From Candidatus Peribacteria bacterium RIFCSPHIGHO2_01_FULL_55_13 (GTDB lineage Bacteria > Patescibacteriota > Gracilibacteria > Peribacterales > Peribacteraceae), in the NCBI GenBank assembly GCA_001788925.1, contig MFXS01000007.1, positions 16,078 to 67,019 on the forward strand: a stretch of 50,942 nt of DNA, given 5' to 3'. The translations under genes were made by a program, and so were the position numbers. The notes under the pieces were generated by a model. It saw nothing but the letters and a program-made list of their open reading frames with translations, did no database searches and was not told the origin of the DNA. This document shows, piece after piece, positions 1 to 6,633 of the stretch; the stretch's first letter is position 1, and every line of letters begins with the position of its first letter.

Positions 1-972
1 TTCGTCTGCAGTCCGCGCGGTGAAGCGGCTTTTTTGGATAAGGAACATCTCCCGCACACGGTTCTCGATGCTCCGCGCCTCTCGTGGAATTTTCCCTGGA
101 AGTTTTTCCTGGCCTATCAAAAATCCCGAGTACTGCTGCAATCCCTCAAACCCGATCTCATTTTCAGTAAAGGAGGATACGTCTCTGTGCCTGTCTGTCT
201 TGTGGCAAAGCGCATGAAGATCCCCATCATTCTTCATGAATCCGATGCCGTGATGGGCCGCGCCAATCGTCTCATCGCAAAGCTGGCAACGCATGTATGC
301 CTAGGATTTCCAGCGCATAAATCGCAAATCGCAAATGACAAATGGCAAATGTCATTCACAGGCAACCCCCTCCGCCCCGAAATCACCCGCGGCTCCCGTG
401 AAGAGGGCCTTCGTCTGACCGGCTTCTCCGGCTCACGCCCGATTCTCCTGATCATGGGCGGCAGTCAGGGGGCTCAAGCGATCAATGAATGGACCGCTGC
501 GCACCTATCAGAATTAACCTCAATGTGTGACGTCATCCATCTCACAGGCTCGGGAAAAGGGCCAAATGGCAAATTGCAAATGGCCAATGGCAAATACTTC
601 CAGCTCGACTTTGCTCACAAAGAACTACCAGATCTGTATGCGTGTAGTGATATAGGAATCAGTCGAGCCGGCGCCGGCTCCATCGCCGAACTCGCAGCCA
701 ACGGCATCGCTTCCATCCTTATTCCGCTGCGTGGAGTCGCCCACGATCATCAGCAAGCGAACGCCGTGTCATTACGAGAACGGGAAGCGGCGCTCCTCGT
801 TACCCAGAATGACATGGACAATATGCTTATGAATGTGGTGAAACAACTGATCGATGATCCTGCGGCGAGAGAGAAGCTGCGACAGCAAATTCGCGGGTTG
901 TGTACAGGAGACAGTACTGGACAAATCGTAAAGGTTATTTCTCATGCTCTTGTCGGGAGGGGCAGAGCATGA
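1..972 (+). CDS. murG: MurG, UDP-GlcNAc:undecaprenyl-PP-MurNAc-pentapeptide GlcNAc transferase (5' truncated by window edge)
   Basis: Frame open from base 1; motifs SKGGYVSVPV, HESDAVMGRANR, GGSQGAQAIN, ISRAGAGSIAELAA; stop TGA 970-972. Confidence 0.95.
   Translation, partial: FVCSPRGEAAFLDKEHLPHTVLDAPRLSWNFPWKFFLAYQKSRVLLQSLKPDLIFSKGGYVSVPVCLVAKRMKIPIILHESDAVMGRANRLIAKLATHVCLGFPAHKSQIANDKWQMSFTGNPLRPEITRGSREEGLRLTGFSGSRPILLIMGGSQGAQAINEWTAAHLSELTSMCDVIHLTGSGKGPNGKLQMANGKYFQLDFAHKELPDLYACSDIGISRAGAGSIAELAANGIASILIPLRGVAHDHQQANAVSLREREAALLVTQNDMDNMLMNVVKQLIDDPAAREKLRQQIRGLCTGDSTGQIVKVISHALVGRGRA
319..351 (+). repeat. CAAATNG heptanucleotide repeat inside murG (copy 1)
   Basis: aaatcgcaaatcgcaaatgacaaatggcaaatg encodes KSQIANDKWQM. 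Confidence 0.9.
561..596 (+). repeat. CAAATNG heptanucleotide repeat inside murG (copy 2)
   Basis: gccaaatggcaaattgcaaatggccaatggcaaata encodes NGKLQMANGKY. Confidence 0.9.
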
Positions 973-1640
973 CTACTCTCCCCCGACTTATGAAGAACTT
1001 CAGTAACTTGTGGAAATTCATCGTTCCGCTCTTCGCCTTGGCGCTCCTTGTCGGTTGCACGCCCCAGAGCGCTGAAAATACCACGGAGAACACGGTGACT
1101 CCTCCCGCTCCTGCACCTTCCTCTTCAGACACTATGAAAGGCTTCGATGGAAAATTCCTGAGCGGCAAACACACGGTTGTCCTCAAAACGAGCGAGGGTG
1201 ATATCACTGTGGAACTGGATGCAGATGCCGCACCGAAGACCGTGACGAACTTCGTGGTGCTTGCACAGAGCGGCTACTACGAAGGCCTCACATTCCACCG
1301 CATCATCCCGGGCTTCATGATCCAAGGAGGAGACCCGAACGGCAACGGCACAGGCGGCGAGAGCGTCTACGGCGACACCTTTGAGGATGAGACGGATGGT
1401 GCAAACGCCCTCATGGCCGTGGGCTACAAGGCCGGCGTGATGGCGATGGCCAACCGCGGACCGGACACGAACGGTTCGCAGTTCTTTATCATGGATACGG
1501 ATTACGCTCTTCCCCCAAACTACACGATCTTCGGAAAGGTGACCGATGGTCAGAAAGTGGTAAACGCCATCGCACGCGTGGAACGCGACAGCAATGACAG
1601 ACCGGCGGAGCCGGTGACGTTCACCGTCGAGGTGAAATAG
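969..1640 (+). CDS. Peptidyl-prolyl cis-trans isomerase, cyclophilin type, lipoprotein
   Basis: ATGA overlap with murG; lipobox LVGC; FHRIIPGFMIQGGDPNGNGTGG and NGSQFFI cyclophilin motifs. Confidence 0.93.
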   Translation: MTTLPRLMKNFSNLWKFIVPLFALALLVGCTPQSAENTTENTVTPPAPAPSSSDTMKGFDGKFLSGKHTVVLKTSEGDITVELDADAAPKTVTNFVVLAQSGYYEGLTFHRIIPGFMIQGGDPNGNGTGGESVYGDTFEDETDGANALMAVGYKAGVMAMANRGPDTNGSQFFIMDTDYALPPNYTIFGKVTDGQKVVNAIARVERDSNDRPAEPVTFTVEVK

Positions 1641-1662
1641 ATGTTGGAATAATCGAGGTGAA

Positions 1663-1715
1663 AACCCGAATACGGGATTACGCGAATACGCGTACTCGCG
1701 TACTCGCGTATTCGA
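1663..1715. repeat. 8-nt-period repeat array (GCGTACTC-like units)
   Basis: gcgaatac/gcgtactc/gcgtactc/gcgtattc between the PPIase stop and the gltX -10 box. Confidence 0.75.
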
Positions 1716-1721
1716 TACACT
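1716..1721 (+). promoter_or_regulatory. -10 box TACACT, 6 nt before gltX GTG (leaderless)
   Basis: TACACT-attcct-GTG. Confidence 0.5.
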
Positions 1722-1727
1722 ATTCCT

Positions 1728-3188
1728 GTGCGCACGCGCTTCCCCCCCTCCCCCACTGGCTTTCTTCATGTCGGGGGCCTGAGGACCGCGCTGTACTGCT
1801 ACCTGGTCGCCAAGCAGACGAAAGGATCGTTTCTGCTGCGGATCGAGGACACGGACAGAGAACGACTCGTCGAAGGCGCGATCGAGAACATCATCCGCAC
1901 GCTCCATTGGGCCGGGCTCGACCCCGATGAAGGTGTGATGATGGAAAAGGGCGTGGTGATTCAAAAGGGCGAGCACGGACCCTACATCCAGTCCGAGCGT
2001 CTGCCGCTGTATCAGAAATACGCCAAGGAACTGCTGGATGCCGGCAGGGCATACCCGTGCTTCTGCACGCCCGACCGGCTCGACCAGATGCGCAAGGAAC
2101 AACAGGAGGCAAAGCAGGCGCCGATGTACGACCGCAAATGCCTGAAAATGCCGAAGGAAGAATCCGCCCGCCGCATCGCCGCAGGAGAAAAGCACGTGAT
2201 CCGCATGGAGATCCCGCGGTCCACCACGGTGACATTCACCGATGACATCCGCGGCAATCTTTCTTTTGAGGGAAAAACGATCGACGATCAGGTCCTTCTG
2301 AAGAGCGACGGATTCCCCACGTACCACCTCGCGCACGTCGTAGATGATCATCTGATGGATACCGATCTCGTGATCCGCGGCGAGGAATGGCTGAGCTCTC
2401 TACCCAAGCATTTGCTGTTGTTTGAGTACCTGGGCTGGAAAGCCCCACGCTATGCGCACGTTCCGCTGCTACTGAATCCGGACCGCAGTAAATTAAGTAA
2501 GCGACAGGGCGATGTGGCCGCAGAAGATTACAAAGAGAAGGGATATTTGCCGGAGGCTCTCCTGAATTTCCTTGCGCTTCTTGGCTGGAACCCGGGCACG
2601 GAGGAAGAGATCTTTACCCTCAAGGAGTTGATCGACCGGTTCTCCATCGAACGCGTGCAGAAGGCCGGCGCAGTGTTCGATCATGAGAAGCTGGATTGGC
2701 TCCAGGGCCAGTGGATCCGGAAACTCACGCCGGAGGAATTCGTGAATCGTCTGAAACCGTTTTTGGAGAAGCATCTCGCCGCAGCACTCCGTGATCCCGA
2801 GCTGACGACAAGAGCAACCTTGATACAAGACCGCCTGACGCTTCTCTCTGAAGGACCGGACATGCTGCGCTTCTTCTATGAAGAACCGGGCGTGACGATG
2901 GAACTGCTCGCAAACCCGAAGCAGAAGCTCACGCCGGAGCTGGTGAAAGAAATCCTTCCGCAGATCCGTACGACACTGGAGGGCATTGCGGAGAAAGATT
3001 GGAATCGGGAAATTCTTGAGGAACGGCTTCGTGCGCTGATGGAATCCAAGGGCTATAAGCTGGGTCAGGTCCTCTGGCCGCTGCGTGCAGCACTGACCGG
3101 AAAACCCTATAGCCCTGGGGCGTTTGAGGTGGCTGAAGCGTTGGGCAGAGAAAAAGCCCTCACACGTATTGACAATATATCATTATAG
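1728..3188 (+). CDS. gltX: Glutamyl-tRNA synthetase
   Basis: VRTRFPPSPTGFLHVGGLRTALY, KLSKRQGDV; GTG start. Confidence 0.97.
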   Translation: MRTRFPPSPTGFLHVGGLRTALYCYLVAKQTKGSFLLRIEDTDRERLVEGAIENIIRTLHWAGLDPDEGVMMEKGVVIQKGEHGPYIQSERLPLYQKYAKELLDAGRAYPCFCTPDRLDQMRKEQQEAKQAPMYDRKCLKMPKEESARRIAAGEKHVIRMEIPRSTTVTFTDDIRGNLSFEGKTIDDQVLLKSDGFPTYHLAHVVDDHLMDTDLVIRGEEWLSSLPKHLLLFEYLGWKAPRYAHVPLLLNPDRSKLSKRQGDVAAEDYKEKGYLPEALLNFLALLGWNPGTEEEIFTLKELIDRFSIERVQKAGAVFDHEKLDWLQGQWIRKLTPEEFVNRLKPFLEKHLAAALRDPELTTRATLIQDRLTLLSEGPDMLRFFYEEPGVTMELLANPKQKLTPELVKEILPQIRTTLEGIAEKDWNREILEERLRALMESKGYKLGQVLWPLRAALTGKPYSPGAFEVAEALGREKALTRIDNISL

Positions 3189-3197
3189 ACCTATAGT
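3169..3197 (+). promoter_or_regulatory. Sigma70-type promoter TTGACA-N17-TATAGT
   Basis: -35 3169-3174, -10 3192-3197, predicted +1 at the ATG at 3204. Confidence 0.75.
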
Positions 3198-3203
3198 ATC
3201 CTT

Positions 3204-3419
3204 ATGAGTGGAGGAAACACCATTCGGGCAAACTGGAAACACGCTGGTGATGGCCTAGAGCTACCTGACGTCGCCAGGACAATTGGCTCGATGGGGCAGA
3301 ACTGGGGAGAGTTTCATAGTGTGGATAGCGATGTTGAAGTAACACTCAACGCAGAAGGAGAGAAAAATCGTCAAACAATTGAAGATCTGCTAGAAAGAGC
3401 GGGTTGTGTCATTCAATAA
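3204..3419 (+). CDS. Hypothetical 71-aa protein
   Basis: ORF directly downstream of a consensus promoter. Confidence 0.65.
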   Translation: MSGGNTIRANWKHAGDGLELPDVARTIGSMGQNWGEFHSVDSDVEVTLNAEGEKNRQTIEDLLERAGCVIQ

Positions 3420-3458
3420 CGCTTCTGAAGAACGCTAGCTATAGGAAAAAGGACGACA

Positions 3459-3464
3459 TACAAT
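3459..3464 (+). promoter_or_regulatory. -10 box TACAAT, 6 nt before ATG 3471
   Basis: TACAAT-cgatgt-ATG. Confidence 0.5.
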
Positions 3465-3470
3465 CGATGT

Positions 3471-3953
3471 ATGGCGCTTTCAGTCACCTCCCCTATCCGT
3501 CACGACGTTGAAGTTTCCCTCCGCTCGGACGGAACCAAAGCAGTGATTGAGGGAAAGACGGTTGTCCCGTTCAAAACATTCGTGATGCTCGTGATCCAAC
3601 GCAAAGTCACAGCACTCTTTAAGGACTGGGGAACTGCCCCGGTGGTAATCGACGCGGAACTGCTCACAAGCCTCGCAGGCGCTCCGCAGGACAATCAGGA
3701 GAATAAGATAAATCTCGTTCTCGTCACACTCGGCATCGGCGTGATTATAGGCGTGCTGGCATTCGCCGTTCTGCAATTCGCTTTGCTCACGATCAATATT
3801 TCGATGGGCCAACAGGAACTTGCCATTCTTGCAGGAGGACTCATCGGTGTCGGCATCATCGGCTGGCTGCTCGGGAAAGTGCAGGTACGAGGAGGAGGCC
3901 AGAGGGTGTTGGATAGCATGGAAAGGGCTGCTGCACTGCTTTCAAAAAAGTAA
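3471..3953 (+). CDS. Hypothetical membrane protein (two predicted TM segments)
   Basis: INLVLVTLGIGVIIGVLAFAVLQFALL and ELAILAGGLIGVGIIGWLLG hydrophobic stretches. Confidence 0.8.
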   Translation: MALSVTSPIRHDVEVSLRSDGTKAVIEGKTVVPFKTFVMLVIQRKVTALFKDWGTAPVVIDAELLTSLAGAPQDNQENKINLVLVTLGIGVIIGVLAFAVLQFALLTINISMGQQELAILAGGLIGVGIIGWLLGKVQVRGGGQRVLDSMERAAALLSKK

Positions 3954-4019
3954 GTTTGCTCGTTTTCTTGTTTGCTTGTTTGCAGATTCAACCCGCAACC
4001 TAGCAAACCAGCAAACTAT
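3951..4019. repeat. 8-nt-period inverted repeat array (TGTTTGCT / AGCAAACC)
   Basis: agtttgct/cgttttct/tgtttgct/tgtttgca ... tagcaaac/cagcaaac; begins at the stop codon of the preceding CDS. Confidence 0.7.
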
Positions 4020-4055
4020 TTCCCAAATGCTGGGATAACCCTGCACAATATTCCC

Positions 4056-4979
4056 ATGTTGATAAAGGAGCACGAACCCCTCGGCCCAAAAACCACAATG
4101 CGCATCGGCGGCACTGCACGCTATTTTGCGGAACTTGGGACAAAGCAGGATCTAGAGGAAGCTTGGGCATTCGCTGAAAAAAATACATTGCCGCTGATTG
4201 TCCTTGGATCCGGAAGCAATACGATTTTTGCAGATGATGAAATCCAAGCCCTTGTCGTCCGTATTGCCGCCTCCAAAGTCGACCTTCCTCAAATGGCAAA
4301 TCGCAAATCGCAAATGGCAAATGTCATTGTTGAATCCGGCAAAAACCTCCCCATGCTTATCAACGAACTCGCAAAAGAAGGCCTCGACCTCTCCCCTCTC
4401 ACCGGAATCCCCGGCACCCTCGGTGGCGCGATTTTCGGCAATGCCGGCCAAGGGCCTAAAGGCATCTGGATCGACCACTTCGTGGAATCCGTAACGATCT
4501 ATGACGGAGCATGGAAGACGCTTACGAAAGAAGAATGTAACTTCCGCTATCGCGAGAGCAAATGGAAAGATGCACCGCCAGTCGTAGCGGAAGATCGCGA
4601 TCTTCCGCTACGACTGGCACCCATTATTTGGTCGATCGTAATGAAGATTCCTCAAGGTAATCCTTCAGCCATAACACAAGAAATCGAATGCCTCCTCCAG
4701 CGCCGCATTGAAACCCAGCCGCACCAGCGCACAGCCGGTTCCTGCTTCAAAGCGGTCGGCGAAACGCCCGCTTGGCAATTGATCGATGCCGTGGGACTAC
4801 GCGGATACAAAGCCGGCGGCGTGATGGTCTCGGAAAAGCACGCGAACTTTTTGATCGGCGAAAAAGGCGCGAAGTTTGAAGATGCTGTGAATGTCGTGAA
4901 TGCGGTGAAAGAGAAGATCCCTGAAAAGCTGGAGGTGGAGATGCGGTTTGTGAAGCCTGATGGTTTATTGGAATTCTAG
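4056..4979 (+). CDS. murB: UDP-N-acetylenolpyruvoylglucosamine reductase (MurB)
   Basis: NTIFADDEIQALVV, SPLTGIPGTLGGAIFGNAG, TAGSCFKAVGE; start MLIKEHEPLGPKTTMRIGG. Confidence 0.95.
   Translation: MLIKEHEPLGPKTTMRIGGTARYFAELGTKQDLEEAWAFAEKNTLPLIVLGSGSNTIFADDEIQALVVRIAASKVDLPQMANRKSQMANVIVESGKNLPMLINELAKEGLDLSPLTGIPGTLGGAIFGNAGQGPKGIWIDHFVESVTIYDGAWKTLTKEECNFRYRESKWKDAPPVVAEDRDLPLRLAPIIWSIVMKIPQGNPSAITQEIECLLQRRIETQPHQRTAGSCFKAVGETPAWQLIDAVGLRGYKAGGVMVSEKHANFLIGEKGAKFEDAVNVVNAVKEKIPEKLEVEMRFVKPDGLLEF
4291..4325 (+). repeat. Heptanucleotide repeat CAAATNG inside murB
   Basis: caaatggcaaatcgcaaatcgcaaatggcaaatg encodes QMANRKSQMAN. Confidence 0.9.
4577..4618. repeat. Perfect 42-bp palindrome inside murB
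   Basis: gccagtcgtagcggaagatcgcgatcttccgctacgactggc equals its own reverse complement. Confidence 0.97.
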
Positions 4980-5004
4980 GAAGCTGGTGTTAGAGTTTTT
5001 AGGC

Positions 5005-5238
5005 ATGGTAGAGCAGTTTTCCCGGCCCGAAGAGCGCTACATTGATGAGCGGTACATACGATTTCTCCGTGAACAACCGGCAACACGGAAACAATTCCAT
5101 ATCCGCCATCTGCTCTGGGCAATGCTCATGACGGGAATTTTTTCCGGCACTGCAAAACTTATTGCCGATGAAATCCGGCGTGACGCGGAGGAGAATCATC
5201 GCATTACTGCAAAGGAGTCGGGATACCTGCCGGCGTGA
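5005..5238 (+). CDS. Hypothetical small protein with one TM segment
   Basis: MVEQFSRPEERYIDERY...; hydrophobic HLLWAMLMTGIFSGTAKLI. Confidence 0.6.
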   Translation: MVEQFSRPEERYIDERYIRFLREQPATRKQFHIRHLLWAMLMTGIFSGTAKLIADEIRRDAEENHRITAKESGYLPA

Positions 5239-5396
5239 TGCTGCATACCAAAATCCGTAGCGGAATTTTATGACCCACCGCTTAGGTATGGACCAAATAA
5301 GAACAAGAGATAGCCCAGTATGAAACCAACCGATAAGCAGATTGTTATAAGAAGAAAGAGAGAGAAAGCTTTCATATATATTAAGCATAACAAAAT

Positions 5397-5424
5397 GTAG
5401 CGGAGAGTCGCGACCCTCCGCTAC
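5397..5424. repeat. GTAGCGG...CCGCTAC palindrome at the 3' side of ssb
   Basis: gtagcggagagtcgcgaccctccgctac, one mismatched pair; same arms as the murB palindrome. Confidence 0.85.
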
Positions 5425-5441
5425 GGATTTGAATGATGTTG

Positions 5442-6311
5442 TTAAAAAGGCAAATCTTCTACCTTCACCTCCGACTGATACTGCACCTCCGGAATAGATG
5501 CAGCTTCTACTCCAACCGGCGCCTCTTCGCGCTGCTCACGGGCAGCCCCGCCTTCTGGACGTGCCGGCGCTGCTCCGCGCGAAGAGACGGTTTCCTCGGC
5601 GATAGCATTGGCGACACCAAGCATGCTGAATTGATCGGCGACGATCTCCGTCGTCGTGCGCTTCGAACCGGTTTTCGTCTCCCACTGGCGGGACTGGACA
5701 CGGCCGGAGACAAAGACCTTGTAGCCTTTCTTCACCTGCTTGGCGACATCCTGGGCCAATGCGCCCCAAAGGACGACGTTGTGAAATTCTGTGCGCTCTT
5801 TCATTTCGCCGCTCTGGCGGTCCTTCCACTTTTCATTGCTGGCCACGCCGATGGAAAGGACGCTCTGTCCGCTCGTGGTGGTGCGCATCTCCGGGTCTTT
5901 CGTCACATTGCCGATAATTTCCGCGCGGTTCAGGCATTTGCCGAGTTCCATTCCTGCAGGGATGGCGCGCTGCCCATCTTTGGGGTCGAGCAAAATCATA
6001 TCCTGCGCGACAAGCTTGGTTTTGCTTTTCTTTTCGCCACTTTTTTCATCGTCCCAGGTGTCCGTCTGAAGGCGGCCACTGACGAATATCTGTCCGCCGG
6101 CGCGCAAATACTGCGAAGCGACTTCGGCCATGGCTCCCCACACGGTAACCGTGAAGAAGCCTTTGCCGGTGAGTTGCTCGCCCGTACCCGAGGTGAAGGA
6201 ATTAGGAACGACCAGGTTAAGATCGGTGACGGCCGTGCCGCCGGGAGTCTGACGGAGCTCTACCGGCTGCGTCTGGTATCCGATGAGGGATACGCGATTG
6301 AGAGAGAACAT
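5442..6311 (-). CDS. ssb: Single-stranded DNA-binding protein with two tandem OB folds
   Basis: MFSLNRVSLIGYQTQPVELRQTPGG...VTVWGAMAE...VSGRLQTDTW and CLNRAEIIGNVTKDPEMRTTTSG...NVVLWGALAQ...VSGRVQSRQW; acidic tail EVKVEDLPF. Confidence 0.93.
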   Translation of the reverse strand: MFSLNRVSLIGYQTQPVELRQTPGGTAVTDLNLVVPNSFTSGTGEQLTGKGFFTVTVWGAMAEVASQYLRAGGQIFVSGRLQTDTWDDEKSGEKKSKTKLVAQDMILLDPKDGQRAIPAGMELGKCLNRAEIIGNVTKDPEMRTTTSGQSVLSIGVASNEKWKDRQSGEMKERTEFHNVVLWGALAQDVAKQVKKGYKVFVSGRVQSRQWETKTGSKRTTTEIVADQFSMLGVANAIAEETVSSRGAAPARPEGGAAREQREEAPVGVEAASIPEVQYQSEVKVEDLPF

Positions 6312-6382
6312 GGAATGAGGGGGAAAGGAATCGGAGGGAAGTGAGGACAGCGGAGCCTATAGATCACCCCCGAAGAATCAAC

Positions 6383-6397
6383 GTGTACAAACGTACA
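6383..6397. promoter_or_regulatory. Dyad GTGTACAAACGTACA upstream of ssb
   Basis: Identical 15-mer at 35440-35454 upstream of the ComEC-like gene. Confidence 0.55.
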
Positions 6398-6482
6398 CCC
6401 AATTTTTAAAAGGAACAATAGACAACGAATAATAAGTGAGTGAAGCAATTTGAATTCTTACAATTTTCTTTTTCAATCCAAA

Positions 6483-6564
6483 ATTTGCGATTTACGATTG
6501 ATGATTTACGATTTTTTGCACACGGCAGCAAATCGTAAATACAAAAATTGTAAATTGTAAATCC
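6483..6564. repeat. 7-nt-period AAATCGT/AAATTGT inverted repeat array, intergenic
   Basis: gatttacgattgatgatttacgatt ... aaatcgtaaatac...attgtaaattgtaaatc. Confidence 0.75.
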
Positions 6565-6633
6565 GTTTCAGCGTTGTCAACTCCCCTTCACCATCCCCTA
6601 CACATAAACACGGTACAATCGGCGAAACGCGTC

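Noticed and set aside
1125-2351. 408-aa minus-strand ORF
   Set aside because: Antisense to the cyclophilin and gltX, both clearly coding; long antisense frame is a codon-bias artefact.
5433-6344. 303-aa plus-strand ORF
   Set aside because: Antisense to ssb; low-complexity translation without motifs.
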